A stretch of DNA of 64,000 nt from Flaviramulus_B aquimarinus (GCF_039543205.1 NZ_BAABJH010000001.1:1302001-1366000), one strand, 5' to 3'. Counted from the first letter of the stretch, positions 16,876 to 26,771 are shown. Numbers and translations: made by a program. The notes: generated from the sequence alone by a model not told the origin.

Positions 16876-17244
16876 ATGAGCAAGAAAAAAATTGTTTTAG
16901 CAGAAGATAATACAACGCTTTCATTGTTATTAAAATTTAGATTAGAAAAAGAAGGGTTTAATTTATATATGGCTAAAGATGGAAAAGAAGCTGTAGAATT
17001 AATTGAAAATAATTCGCCAGATTTAATCATCACAGATATCATGATGCCTTTTATAAGTGGCCTAGAAGTTATAAGTCATATAAGAAACAAATTAAATTCA
17101 GAAACCCCAATAATTGTTTTTTCATCAGCAGGTCAAGAAGAAATGGTACTTAAAGCTTTTAACTTAGGCGCCAACGATTTTATGGGAAAACCATTTAGTC
17201 CGAACGAATTAATGATAAGAGTAAAAAGATTATTAAGTACCTAG
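16876..17244 (+). CDS. Stand-alone response regulator receiver
   Basis: A 122-residue CheY-like receiver with no output domain. Acidic pocket E10-D11, phospho-acceptor Asp54 in LIITDIMMPF, and Lys105 in MGKPFSP are all present, so it should be phosphorylated. No kinase is nearby. It is first in the operon encoding the GT2, LtaS-like and YaiO-like proteins and so may control their activity by protein contact (inference). Confidence 0.92.
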   Translation: MSKKKIVLAEDNTTLSLLLKFRLEKEGFNLYMAKDGKEAVELIENNSPDLIITDIMMPFISGLEVISHIRNKLNSETPIIVFSSAGQEEMVLKAFNLGANDFMGKPFSPNELMIRVKRLLST

Positions 17245-17283
17245 CACACTAAAGTGCCTCAACTGTAAATTCATTTCACCCCA

Positions 17284-18387
17284 ATGATTGATTACCAGTA
17301 TTTACATAACACCTACAATAATTTTCCCTTTCTAATTAAGTTAGCTTGGTTTGCTAGTGGCACATTAGTATTAGCCATTTTTGTTTTAACCATATACTTA
17401 AGACTCATTCGATTAAAACTAAGAAAAAAACGCCAAGACAAAGCAAAATTTAAAACAGAATACGAAGCACTTTTAATTGAATATGTGTATTCTGGCGATG
17501 ATTCTGGTGAAACCACAGAGACACAAAATATTATTATTGAACAGTTAAAAGACGCTATAAAAATTGATTTTAAACGTAAAATGGTCGTCTATGTTTTATA
17601 TGATTTAATGAATCAGGTTTCAGGGGAAATGTCTGATGCCATTAAATTATTTTATTTTAAAACAGGTCTTGTAAATTACGCTTACAATAAATTAAACAGT
17701 AAGAAATGGCATGTTATTGCTAAAGGTATTGGGGAATTAAGACGTTTCAGGGTTGAAGAGGCTAGCCATAACATTGCAAAATTTATTAACTATCCAAGAA
17801 GAGAAGTTCAAAAAGAAACACAACTGTATATGGTTAATTTATTTCTTTTTGATGGACTTTCATTTTTAGACGACTTAAAAACACCGCTTTCAGAATGGGC
17901 TCAAATACAATTACTTGAAACACTACAAAAATTTGAAAACCAAGAAATATGTAATATTCGTCCATGGTTAAAATCCACTAATCATTCCGTTGTATCGTTC
18001 GCGCTAAAGTTGGCTCAAATTTATAATCAGTTTGAAGTTAAGGACACTTTAATGGAGTTGTTATCGCACCCGAATAAAGAAATTCGAGTTAATACCATAA
18101 ATGTTTTAACACATTTATATGGTATTGAAGCAAAGGAAATGCTAAAAGCAAATTTCAATACATTAAGTATTGAAGAACAAATTAGCTTCTTTGGCTTATT
18201 GGAAAAATTAGTGCTTCCAGACGATGAGCCTTTTATAGAAAAACATTTGTTTCATAAAAATTTCGAAATTCAATTACTTGCCCTCAACATACTAAAAGAA
18301 ATTAATATCGATAAATACATGGGATTCAAAAATTTATCAAATGAAGAAAAAAGTCCCGCTATGCTAAAAGTAGCAAACACATTATAA
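17284..18387 (+). CDS. Membrane-anchored HEAT-like repeat protein
   Basis: A 367-residue protein. One N-terminal transmembrane helix (about 15-43) is followed by basic residues and a cytoplasmic alpha-helical solenoid of HEAT-like pairs, e.g. WAQIQLLETLQ, SVVSFALKLAQIY and NKEIRVNTINVLTHLYG. No catalytic motif. One nt separates it from the GT2 gene, so the two are likely translationally coupled. A scaffold role for the polymer synthase is plausible. Confidence 0.75.
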   Translation: MIDYQYLHNTYNNFPFLIKLAWFASGTLVLAIFVLTIYLRLIRLKLRKKRQDKAKFKTEYEALLIEYVYSGDDSGETTETQNIIIEQLKDAIKIDFKRKMVVYVLYDLMNQVSGEMSDAIKLFYFKTGLVNYAYNKLNSKKWHVIAKGIGELRRFRVEEASHNIAKFINYPRREVQKETQLYMVNLFLFDGLSFLDDLKTPLSEWAQIQLLETLQKFENQEICNIRPWLKSTNHSVVSFALKLAQIYNQFEVKDTLMELLSHPNKEIRVNTINVLTHLYGIEAKEMLKANFNTLSIEEQISFFGLLEKLVLPDDEPFIEKHLFHKNFEIQLLALNILKEINIDKYMGFKNLSNEEKSPAMLKVANTL

Positions 18388-18388
18388 T

Positions 18389-19819
18389 ATGGATACAAGT
18401 TCAGTTAAAATAATATTACAAATACTGCATTACCTGTTTTTTGGATATGCCTTTTGTGCTATTCTATCATATATTGTTTTATCAATTATTTCTGGAAAAG
18501 AAACCATTGAGTACATTAAAAAAAGAAGTTTTATTGATTATAAAGATATTTTATCATCAACTATTTCACCTTCAATAACTATTATTGCACCTGCATACAA
18601 CGAAAGCTTAAATGTCGTAGAGAATGTGAGGTCTTTATTATCCAATCACTACGTAAACTATAATGTAATTATTATTAATGATGGCAGTAAAGATGATAGC
18701 TTAGAACGCCTTATTGAAGCTTATGATTTAGAGAAAGTAAACTACATTATTAACGAAAAAATTAAAACACAACCCTTAAGAGCAGGTGTATTTAAATCTA
18801 AAAACCCCGCCTTTGAAAAACTTATGGTTGTCGATAAAGAAAATGGAGGAAAAGCTGATGCTTTAAACATGGGGCTTAACATTAGTAAAAGCAAATATGT
18901 AGCTTGTATTGATGTGGATTGTTTATTACTAGAAGATGCCCTTCAAAAATTAATTAAACCTTTTCTGGATGAAACAGACACCAAGGTTATAGCTGCTGGT
19001 GGTGTTATAAGAATAGCAAACTCTTGTGTTATTAAAGGTGGCAAGTTAATAGATATTAACCTTCCAAAAAAGCTCTTAGTACAATCTCAAATTTTAGAAT
19101 ATTTAAGAGCCTTTTTACTTGGTAGAATGGCCTGGAGTCGATTAAATGGTTTACTAGTAATATCTGGTGCTTTTGGGATATTTAATAAAGAAATTGCCAT
19201 CGCAGTTGGTGGTTACGACACCAAAACTGTTGGCGAGGATATGGAAATTATTGTTAGGATGAGACGTTATATGGAAGAGAAAAACGAAAAATATAGAGTC
19301 TCTTATATTCCAGACCCTTTATGTTGGACAGAAGCCCCAGATACTTATAAAATATTTATATCACAAAGAAACAGATGGACTAGAGGTACAATTGAGACTT
19401 TAAGAAAACATAGAAAAATAGGTTTTAATAAAAAATATGGTTCGTTTGGTTTATTAAGTTATCCATATTGGTTAATCTTTGAAAGACTGGCGCCAATAAT
19501 TGAGACTATTGGTTTGCTATACTTTACTATTTTAATTATTCTACAAGAAGTTAAATGGGAATATGCCTTATCATTTCTTGTTCTATCGTATGTGTTTTCA
19601 GTAGTTTTTTCCATTGTAGCCATATATTCAGAAGAATTAACTTTTCATCAATACAAAAAGAAAGGTACAGGCTTTAAACTCATTTTATTAAGTGCTCTAG
19701 AACCTTTTGTGCTACACCCCTTTATACTTTATGCTGCTATGAAAGGTAATTATGATTACTATTTTAACAAGAAAAAGAAATGGGGAGCAATGACAAGAAA
19801 AGGCTTAACAGCAAATTAA
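18389..19819 (+). CDS. Processive family 2 glycosyltransferase (PgaC/YaiP-like)
   Basis: A 476-residue inner-membrane synthase. N-terminal TM about 13-35. GT-A domain with IIAPAYNES (65-73), NDGSKDD (97-103), DVD (175-177), GED (282-284) and the QRNRW motif (326-330) that marks processive synthases. At least two TM helices follow near 355-410, with another hydrophobic segment near 435-450. It likely polymerises a UDP-sugar (GlcNAc or glucose) with export across the inner membrane; the sugar cannot be told from sequence. A GT2 next to a YaiO barrel recalls the E. coli yaiP-yaiO neighbourhood. Confidence 0.9.
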   Translation: MDTSSVKIILQILHYLFFGYAFCAILSYIVLSIISGKETIEYIKKRSFIDYKDILSSTISPSITIIAPAYNESLNVVENVRSLLSNHYVNYNVIIINDGSKDDSLERLIEAYDLEKVNYIINEKIKTQPLRAGVFKSKNPAFEKLMVVDKENGGKADALNMGLNISKSKYVACIDVDCLLLEDALQKLIKPFLDETDTKVIAAGGVIRIANSCVIKGGKLIDINLPKKLLVQSQILEYLRAFLLGRMAWSRLNGLLVISGAFGIFNKEIAIAVGGYDTKTVGEDMEIIVRMRRYMEEKNEKYRVSYIPDPLCWTEAPDTYKIFISQRNRWTRGTIETLRKHRKIGFNKKYGSFGLLSYPYWLIFERLAPIIETIGLLYFTILIILQEVKWEYALSFLVLSYVFSVVFSIVAIYSEELTFHQYKKKGTGFKLILLSALEPFVLHPFILYAAMKGNYDYYFNKKKKWGAMTRKGLTAN

Positions 19820-19841
19820 AAAACAGATAATTAGGTAATTT

Positions 19842-22259
19842 ATGAAACTGAATTTTAAAAATACAGATGCTTATATTTATTTATGTGCTTTTGCTGCATT
19901 AATTGCAACATTTTGGTTAATAAGCTTAACCGAAATCATGCTTTCAAAATCATATACAAATCATATAATAACAACCATACTTTACAAGTTTACAAATGAT
20001 TTTTGGGCGTGTATAGTAATAGGTATTATACTTTTTCCTGTTTATTTATTGATACATATTGCACTTAAAAAAAGAGCCTCCATTGTTCTAAAAATTCTTT
20101 TAGTATTGCTAATACTTGGTCAGTTTTCGCTTGTAAAGTATAGCATTACAACCATGCTAAATTTAGGAGCAGATATTTTGGGGTATTCCTTTGATGATGC
20201 CTTTAGTACAGTTGCGGTATCAGAATCCATTTCTATTACCTACTTTTTACCTTTTATTATATTTCCATTAATCTTTTTTATCCTATTCAAACTATTTAAA
20301 ACACGTTTATCAGGCAAATCATTAAAAGGATTTTCTTTAATAGTTATAATACTTTTTGGAAGTATAAAACTTATATTCTCAAATACGTCAGAAACGAAAA
20401 ACAAAAACAAAATGCTCTTTTTTGTATCGGACATTCTTGAGTTTAAAAGTGAACAAAGGAAATTAAGTGCCTATAATTTTTCAGAAAGAAAAGACTATCC
20501 ACTATTAAAACCTTATAAAAAATCACAAGATGTACTATCACCTTTTTTTAATAGTAAAGATGAAAAACCTAATATTGTAGTTATTGTTGTTGAAGGTTTA
20601 GGTAGCGAGTTTGTAAATAATGATATTTATAGCGGCTTCACACCTTATATCGATTCCATTATACCCCAATCCTTAAACTGGGATAATTTTGTAAGTACCA
20701 CAGGGCGTTCTTTTGGTATTTTACCATCTTTATTTGGCTCATTGCCTTATGGCGAAAAAGGGTTTTTAGAAATTTCCAATACCCCTTCTCACACCTCATT
20801 AATAAGTGTTTTAAAAGCAAACGGATACCAAACAAACTATTATTCTGGAGGCCCTTCTAGTTTTGATAGAAAAATCAATTTTTTAGAATATAATGGTATT
20901 GACAATTTAATTGATGAAAACAAATACGGCCCTGGCTATATAAAAACAGCAAGCAATGATGGCGGGTTTTCTTGGGGCTATCCAGATAAAGAAATCTTCA
21001 ACAAAGCTTTATCTTCTTTAAAAATAGAGAAACAACCTAGGTTAGATATTGTCATGACACTTTCATCTCATGAACCATTTGAATATCCCGATAAGGAAAG
21101 CTATATGGCTCAAGTTGATAAAAAACTGGAAAAACTGGAAAAACCTGAAAGCACTAAAAACAAAATAAGTAGTCATAAAGACATCTTTGGATGCCTTCTT
21201 TATACAGATAATGCCATTAAAGGTTTTATGAATGCTTATGCCAAAAGACCTGACTATGATAACACTATTTTTATAATTACTGGTGACCACAGACTTATCC
21301 CAATTGAGCAAAAAGACAAATTATGTAGGTTCCATGTGCCATTTTTAATCTACAGTCCATTATTAAAAAAGCCAGAAAGCTTTAAATCGGTTTCATCACA
21401 CTGGGATGTTACCCCTTCAATATTAAACTTTCTAATAAACAACCATAAATTTAAGCCTTTACAACAAACAGCTTGGATGGGAAAAGGTTTAGACACCACA
21501 AGACATTTCAGGAATAAAAACAAAATCCCTTTAATGCGATATAAAGGCAGTTTAAATGATTTTATATATGATGATTATTTCTATTCTGGTGGAGAATTAT
21601 TTAAAATAAACGAAAATTTCGGCACCTATAAAGTAAAAGAAGAAGCGATTATAAAAGCCATCTCAGATTCACTGGCTAAGTTCAAGAAGATGAATGCCTA
21701 TGTGACCCAAGAAAATAGAATTTTTCCGGATTCGCTTAACATTTATGTTACTCCTAAAACAAAATTTTCAAAAGAACAATTAACAGAAATCAAAACGTAT
21801 TCTAAAGGAAAAACCTTTGATGAATTATTATTTATGGCACGCGATTTAGCACATAAGAAGCAATATGATGTTGCGTGTTTGCTGTGCGATTATATTTTAA
21901 ATGAATTTCCTAATTATACCGATGCTAGAGTACTAAAAGGAAGGACATTAGCTTGGGAACAGGATTACAAGGCTTCAGAGTCTGCATTGTTAAATGCCAT
22001 TAAAAGGTCGCCATATTATGATGATAGTTACTTAGCGATTTTAGATATGTATTGGTGGTCTGGTCAGGAAAAAAAATCCCCAAATATTTATAGCCAAGCT
22101 ATTAATAATGAAGTAATAAATCCAGAAATAAGTTTCAAAATGGCTAAAGCATTCTCTAGATTGAAAGACCGTGTAAGGGCTAATAAATTAATGGATAGTT
22201 TAACTAAACTTTACGCTGATAATTCTGAATACAAAAAATTTAAAAGGAGTTTAAAATAA
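19842..22259 (+). CDS. LtaS-like sulfatase-fold transferase with C-terminal TPR region
   Basis: An 805-residue protein with five N-terminal TM helices (about 10-34, 51-75, 79-100, 132-153 and 161-180), then an extracytoplasmic alkaline-phosphatase/sulfatase-fold domain (240-540). Metal ligands fit E251 (VVEGLG), TGDH (480-483) and SHWD (519-522). The nucleophile position aligns with S290 in TTGRSFG, where LtaS/EptA enzymes usually have Thr. Residues about 680-800 form TPR-like helices. Such enzymes move phosphoglycerol or phosphoethanolamine onto lipids or glycans, so a decoration step for the operon's polymer is likely (inference). Confidence 0.85.
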   Translation: MKLNFKNTDAYIYLCAFAALIATFWLISLTEIMLSKSYTNHIITTILYKFTNDFWACIVIGIILFPVYLLIHIALKKRASIVLKILLVLLILGQFSLVKYSITTMLNLGADILGYSFDDAFSTVAVSESISITYFLPFIIFPLIFFILFKLFKTRLSGKSLKGFSLIVIILFGSIKLIFSNTSETKNKNKMLFFVSDILEFKSEQRKLSAYNFSERKDYPLLKPYKKSQDVLSPFFNSKDEKPNIVVIVVEGLGSEFVNNDIYSGFTPYIDSIIPQSLNWDNFVSTTGRSFGILPSLFGSLPYGEKGFLEISNTPSHTSLISVLKANGYQTNYYSGGPSSFDRKINFLEYNGIDNLIDENKYGPGYIKTASNDGGFSWGYPDKEIFNKALSSLKIEKQPRLDIVMTLSSHEPFEYPDKESYMAQVDKKLEKLEKPESTKNKISSHKDIFGCLLYTDNAIKGFMNAYAKRPDYDNTIFIITGDHRLIPIEQKDKLCRFHVPFLIYSPLLKKPESFKSVSSHWDVTPSILNFLINNHKFKPLQQTAWMGKGLDTTRHFRNKNKIPLMRYKGSLNDFIYDDYFYSGGELFKINENFGTYKVKEEAIIKAISDSLAKFKKMNAYVTQENRIFPDSLNIYVTPKTKFSKEQLTEIKTYSKGKTFDELLFMARDLAHKKQYDVACLLCDYILNEFPNYTDARVLKGRTLAWEQDYKASESALLNAIKRSPYYDDSYLAILDMYWWSGQEKKSPNIYSQAINNEVINPEISFKMAKAFSRLKDRVRANKLMDSLTKLYADNSEYKKFKRSLK

Positions 22260-22271
22260 AGACAGCCTGTA

Positions 22272-23522
22272 ATGAAGACATTATTAATTATACTATCATT
22301 TTTAATCAGTACCATTTCCTTTGCACAAGAAACCATATTTAAAGGAAATCCAGATACTGCTTTTGAAGTTGCAAGAAAAATGGCTTTTAATAAGCAACGT
22401 GAACAAGCCCAAGACTCTTTACTGTTTATACTTACCAAATACCCAAACTATCATGATATAAGGTCGTTTTTGGCAACAACATATTCTTGGGACGGGCATT
22501 ACCAAAAAGCAAAAAAAGAGTTTGACTATGTTCTTAAAAAAAGCCCAAAAAGATTAGACACGTGGCAAGCAGCCATAAAAAATGAATTATGGAGCAGTGC
22601 GCCAACCAGTGCTTTGCAAATGACAAATGAAGCGCTTAAGCATTTACCGAACAACCCCGATATTTTATATTTAAAGGCCAGTGCCCAGGATAACTTAAAT
22701 AGACCTGAAGAAGCCTTAAAAACTTTGGAAAACTCGTTAGCGTTAAACCCAAATCACGAAAAAACAAAAGCCTATAAAATAAGTTTAAAAAACAAATTGA
22801 GCCTTAATACTATAGGATTTAAAGCTGCGGTTGATTTATATTCTGAAGTTTTTGACCCCATGCAGTATTATTTACTAAAGTATATTAGAGCAACAAAGTA
22901 TGGTAGCATTCATGGAAAAATAAATATTAACCATCGTTTTCAATCTACAGGAGCTCAATTTGAAATTGATATGTACCCCAGAATAGCAAATGGTTTATAT
23001 GCCTACTTAAATTTTGGAGTTTCTAATTCATTCTTGTTTCCCGATATACGTTATGGTGCCGAATTACATCAATCTTTACCAAAAGGATTTGAAGCCTCAC
23101 TAGGTTTTAGAGGCTTAAAATTTAGTACTACAACTATTATATATACGGGTTCAATTGGGTGGTACAATAAAAATAATTATTGGTCTTTTAGAAGCTATGT
23201 AACGCCGGGCGAACCTTCAGCTAGTATGTCTGGAACCTTGAGTTTTAGAAAATACGGACGTGATGCCAACAACTTTTTTAGTATTGATGTAGGTGCTGGG
23301 TTTTCTCCAGAGGAAAACAGATTTAATTTTGGAGGGAATGAAAATACTATTATTAACCTTCAGTCTCAGAAGTTTAACTTAGGATATTACTTTTCTTCAA
23401 AAAACAATAATAATCTTTGGGGAGCTCAAGCTGGAGTTTCTCATCAAGAAATTAGTTTTAATCCAGGTTCTTATTTCTGGATTTATTCATTTTCATTATC
23501 TTGGGACTTCTTATTTAAATAA
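22272..23522 (+). CDS. TPR plus YaiO-family outer-membrane beta-barrel protein
   Basis: A 416-residue protein. Signal peptide MKTLLIILSFLISTISFAQ, TPR repeats about 25-165 (e.g. HYQKAKKEFDYVLKKSPK, PEEALKTLENSLALNPN), then a barrel about 170-416 ending SLSWDFLFK. This order (periplasmic TPR then barrel) is like PgaA/BcsC-type polysaccharide export proteins in miniature. It starts 12 nt after the LtaS-like gene, whose own C-terminal TPRs could meet it in the periplasm. Confidence 0.85.
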   Translation: MKTLLIILSFLISTISFAQETIFKGNPDTAFEVARKMAFNKQREQAQDSLLFILTKYPNYHDIRSFLATTYSWDGHYQKAKKEFDYVLKKSPKRLDTWQAAIKNELWSSAPTSALQMTNEALKHLPNNPDILYLKASAQDNLNRPEEALKTLENSLALNPNHEKTKAYKISLKNKLSLNTIGFKAAVDLYSEVFDPMQYYLLKYIRATKYGSIHGKININHRFQSTGAQFEIDMYPRIANGLYAYLNFGVSNSFLFPDIRYGAELHQSLPKGFEASLGFRGLKFSTTTIIYTGSIGWYNKNNYWSFRSYVTPGEPSASMSGTLSFRKYGRDANNFFSIDVGAGFSPEENRFNFGGNENTIINLQSQKFNLGYYFSSKNNNNLWGAQAGVSHQEISFNPGSYFWIYSFSLSWDFLFK

Positions 23523-23553
23523 TATGAATCCTACAAAATCGAATTATATATAA

Positions 23554-24105
23554 ATGAATCAAAAAATAAAAACTTCGTTAGCTTTTGCAAAAAACCTTTT
23601 GGTTACTGGTGCTATTTCTGAAACAAGTAGACAAGTTGAAATAGACATTTGTAAACACATTTCTAAGGAAGATAATAAGGTTATTGTAGAGTTTGGAATG
23701 GGGCACGGCAACATAACCCAAGAAATATTAAATACCATATCACCTACCTCAAAACTCTATGCTTTTGAAGTCAAAGAGAGCTTTTGTAAACATGTTAGGG
23801 AAAAAATTATCGATGATAGGCTAATTATTGTCAATGATGGTGCACAAAATTTAAAAAAGCACATAAAAGAAGATATCAATACTGTAATCTCTTCTATTCC
23901 ATTTTCGTTTTTTAGTAAAGAAAAAGGTTTAGCCATCATACAAGATGCCTATGATCTTTTAGAAAACAACAGTTATTACAGTCAAGTATTATACACTAAA
24001 TTTAACTTCAAAAAATTTCAGCAAATTTTTGAAGACTGCGAAATCACTTCTAATAAAAACCTGTTAACTGAATATATATATCATTGTAAAAAAACTATTG
24101 AATAA
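23554..24105 (+). CDS. SAM-dependent methyltransferase (PmtA/KsgA-like)
   Basis: A 183-residue protein with motif I VIVEFGMGHGNIT, motif II LYAFEVKESF, and SSIPFSFF at the position of the catalytic N/D-PPY-like loop. It resembles phospholipid N-methyltransferases and rRNA dimethylases; the IPFS form favours the phospholipid group. It is last in the glycopolymer operon and ends 1 nt from the convergent hflX stop. A lipid or glycolipid substrate would suit the context, but this is unproven. Confidence 0.75.
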   Translation: MNQKIKTSLAFAKNLLVTGAISETSRQVEIDICKHISKEDNKVIVEFGMGHGNITQEILNTISPTSKLYAFEVKESFCKHVREKIIDDRLIIVNDGAQNLKKHIKEDINTVISSIPFSFFSKEKGLAIIQDAYDLLENNSYYSQVLYTKFNFKKFQQIFEDCEITSNKNLLTEYIYHCKKTIE

Positions 24106-24106
24106 A

Positions 24107-25333
24107 TCAATGGTTTTTACCCATATCCTCGTAATTATAATCTGGATATAAAAAATGATTATACGGAAAACGCGTTATGTGAATGTCGCGAACTTCATCG
24201 TAAACCCGTTTTTTAAAGTCTTCTAAGTTACTTTTATTTAAAGCAGAAATGAATAAAGCGTTATTTCCCACTTTACTCATCCAAGTACTTTTCCATTCAT
24301 TAAGAGTATAGTGTCTTTCGGTGCGCTCAGTTTCTAAATCATCCTCAGCTAAAGGTTCTGCTTCATAAGCATCAATTTTATTGAACACCATAATCGTTGG
24401 CTTATCGCCGCTTTTAATTTCGCCTAAAATTTTCTCAACAGAAGCAATATGCTCTTCAAAATTAGGATGCGAAATATCAACGACATGTAGCAGCAAATCG
24501 GCTTCTCTTACCTCATCTAATGTGCTTTTAAAACTATCAACCAATTGTGTTGGCAGTTTTCTAATAAATCCAACCGTATCAGACAATAGGAATGGTAAGT
24601 TTTGTATCACTACTTTTCTAACAGTCGTGTCTAAGGTTGCAAATAGTTTGTTTTCGGCAAATACCTCACTTTTACTAACAACGTTCATTAGTGTAGATTT
24701 TCCAACATTGGTATATCCAACAAGAGCTACACGAACCATTTTTCCACGATTGCCACGTTGTACTGCCATTTGTTTATCAATAGTCTTTATACGGGCTTTT
24801 AGCAATGAAATTTTATCACGAACAATACGCCTATCTGTTTCAATTTCAGTTTCTCCAGGTCCACGCATTCCAATACCCCCTTTTTGGCGTTCAAGGTGCG
24901 TCCACATACCTTTTAAACGCGGCAATAAGTATTCGCATTGTGCCAATTCTACTTGCGTTCTAGCATAACTCGTTTGGGCGCGTTGGGCAAAAATATCAAG
25001 GATTAAATTGGTCCTATCCAATACTTTAACATTAAGAATTTTACTAATATTACGTTCTTGTGCCGCAGATAATTCATCATCAAAAATAGCTGTACTTATA
25101 TTATGCGCTTCAATATATCGATGTACATCTTCCATCTTCCCACTGCCTATAAACGTTTTAGGGTTTGGCATATCCATTTTCTGTGTAAAACGTTTTACCG
25201 CATAACCGCCAGCTGTAAATGTTAAAAACTCCAATTCATCTAAATACTCTTTAGATTTTTCTTCATTTTGTTCTTTAGTAATAACGCCTATTAAAACGGC
25301 TCTTTCTAAAGCCATATCTTTCTTTTCTATCAT
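24107..25333 (-). CDS. hflX: Ribosome-associated GTPase HflX
   Basis: A 408-residue GTPase that rescues or splits stalled ribosomes. N-terminal HflX domain with GSGKMEDVHRYIE, the conserved RGPGETEIETDRR linker, then G1 GYTNVGKST near 205, G3 DTVGFIRKLP and G4 NKID. Length normal. Its -7 element (TAACTTTG on the minus strand, 25338-25345) abuts the ATG. Confidence 0.95.
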   Translation of the reverse strand: MIEKKDMALERAVLIGVITKEQNEEKSKEYLDELEFLTFTAGGYAVKRFTQKMDMPNPKTFIGSGKMEDVHRYIEAHNISTAIFDDELSAAQERNISKILNVKVLDRTNLILDIFAQRAQTSYARTQVELAQCEYLLPRLKGMWTHLERQKGGIGMRGPGETEIETDRRIVRDKISLLKARIKTIDKQMAVQRGNRGKMVRVALVGYTNVGKSTLMNVVSKSEVFAENKLFATLDTTVRKVVIQNLPFLLSDTVGFIRKLPTQLVDSFKSTLDEVREADLLLHVVDISHPNFEEHIASVEKILGEIKSGDKPTIMVFNKIDAYEAEPLAEDDLETERTERHYTLNEWKSTWMSKVGNNALFISALNKSNLEDFKKRVYDEVRDIHITRFPYNHFLYPDYNYEDMGKNH

Positions 25334-25337
25334 GTTG

Positions 25338-25345
25338 CAAAGTTA
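25338..25345 (-). promoter_or_regulatory. -7 element of hflX
   Basis: The minus strand reads TAACTTTG, a TANNTTTG match 5 nt upstream of the hflX ATG, so the mRNA may be almost leaderless. No -33 TTG is visible at usual spacing. Confidence 0.4.
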
Positions 25346-25396
25346 AACATTTACGGCTATTATTATTTTTATATTTTTTAGTCTATTTTTGATTTT

Positions 25397-26365
25397 ATGA
25401 CCGATTCTTTTGACGATATTCCCGTTCGTAACAATATGCAGACTGTTGCGTTTTACAACCTTGAAAATTTATTTGATTTAGTTAATGACCAACACACTAA
25501 CGATAAAGACTTTTTACCAAAATCAGTCAAAAAATGGACGCCTAAGCGTTATGATAACAAGCTAAGAAAATTAGGATTTGCCATTTCTAACATTGGCCGA
25601 AGAGAAACAGGCAAACACCCTGCACTTGTTGGTTTAGCTGAAGTTGAAAACGCTAAAGTTATTGAAGACCTCATCGACTCAAAGCATCTAGAGAATTGTA
25701 ATTATGATTATGTACATTATGACTCTTTAGATGAGCGGGGTATTGACGTGGCATTATTATATGACACCAAGGCCTTTAAGGTTATGTATTCTGAAACTTT
25801 TACTGTTGATCTTACTGATGATGATGGCTCTCCTGATTATACCCGAGATATTTTATTAGTTGTGGGTTTACTTGATGATGAGCCTGTAAATGTCATTGTT
25901 AACCATTGGTCATCTAGACGTGAGGGTGAAAAAGAAACGGAGCATAAACGTATAGCTTCATCAAACAAAACGGGGGAGATTATTTCGGCCTTACGATTAA
26001 AAAATGCTGATGCCAAAATTATGGTCATTGGTGATTTTAATGATAATCCGCATAGCAACAGTATTAAACGTTTAGTGGAAGATTTTGATTTATTTAACCC
26101 CATGGAAACCTTACGGTCTTATAACCGAGGAACAACAAACCACAATCGGCAATGGAATTTATTTGATCAAGTTTTAATTTCTACCAATTTTTTTAAGACT
26201 TCAGACCATTTATTTGAATTTAGCTCTGCCAATATTTTTGATGAAGATTTTTTAAAACTTTTTGATGGCAAATATAAAGGCACCCCTTTTAGAACGTATG
26301 TTGGCAAAAAATACAAAGGAGGTTATAGCGACCACTTTCCAGTGTATGCCATTTTTAAGAAATGA
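25397..26365 (+). CDS. Endonuclease/exonuclease/phosphatase family protein, no signal peptide
   Basis: A 322-residue member of the DNase I-like EEP superfamily. Motifs: FYNLENLFD (19-27), a metal-site Glu in GLAEVENAK, RGIDVALLYD, NHWSSRR, GDFNDNP and the terminal SDHFPVYA with the catalytic Asp-His. It has no signal peptide, so it should be cytoplasmic, unlike its paralogue at 31231. Substrates in this superfamily include DNA, RNA and phosphoesters; this one cannot be assigned from sequence. It lies divergently next to hflX, at the edge of the putative nucleic-acid locus. Confidence 0.88.
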   Translation: MTDSFDDIPVRNNMQTVAFYNLENLFDLVNDQHTNDKDFLPKSVKKWTPKRYDNKLRKLGFAISNIGRRETGKHPALVGLAEVENAKVIEDLIDSKHLENCNYDYVHYDSLDERGIDVALLYDTKAFKVMYSETFTVDLTDDDGSPDYTRDILLVVGLLDDEPVNVIVNHWSSRREGEKETEHKRIASSNKTGEIISALRLKNADAKIMVIGDFNDNPHSNSIKRLVEDFDLFNPMETLRSYNRGTTNHNRQWNLFDQVLISTNFFKTSDHLFEFSSANIFDEDFLKLFDGKYKGTPFRTYVGKKYKGGYSDHFPVYAIFKK

Positions 26366-26743
26366 TTAAACGGCCTGAAATAAAACATAGGTTAAACCCA
26401 AAATCACTATTGGCAACATCCAAAGCAACCAAATGTTATGGGAAAGTTTTTTCTTTTTAAGCATTTTTGCATTTAGTACTTTTCGCTTTCTACCACCAAA
26501 TTGCATCCAGTTTTTGAAATAAAGAAAAATAACGGTTATGACAAATAAGGTCCATGCTTTATCTGCCGACATAGTGTTCACATGCATTTGCCTAAAAAAG
26601 CCTGCAAAAAAGACACCCAAAAGCAATAGTAAACTGCTTTGTAAAAAGGTAATATAAAATGTTGCTATACTGTTAGCCTTTTTACTCTTTCTCATTTTGT
26701 AATGTTGAAAGAAACGAAAGAAGAGTTGGTCGAATGTGGTCAT
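26366..26743 (-). CDS. Small membrane protein, three predicted TM helices
   Basis: A 125-residue protein with hydrophobic segments at about 27-49, 62-80 and 105-124 and a basic loop (GGRKRKVLNAKMLKKKK). No family assigned. Its stop abuts the convergent EEP stop directly. It lies 28 nt downstream of the DUF5689 gene on the same strand, so it may be the end of that operon. Confidence 0.7.
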   Translation of the reverse strand: MTTFDQLFFRFFQHYKMRKSKKANSIATFYITFLQSSLLLLLGVFFAGFFRQMHVNTMSADKAWTLFVITVIFLYFKNWMQFGGRKRKVLNAKMLKKKKLSHNIWLLWMLPIVILGLTYVLFQAV

Positions 26744-26771
26744 TTATTAATTTATTATGACAAAGGTAAAA

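Noticed and set aside
24381..24968. 195-codon plus-strand open frame inside hflX
   Set aside because: Fully antisense to the GTPase domain of hflX, with Ser/Thr-rich translation typical of such shadows.
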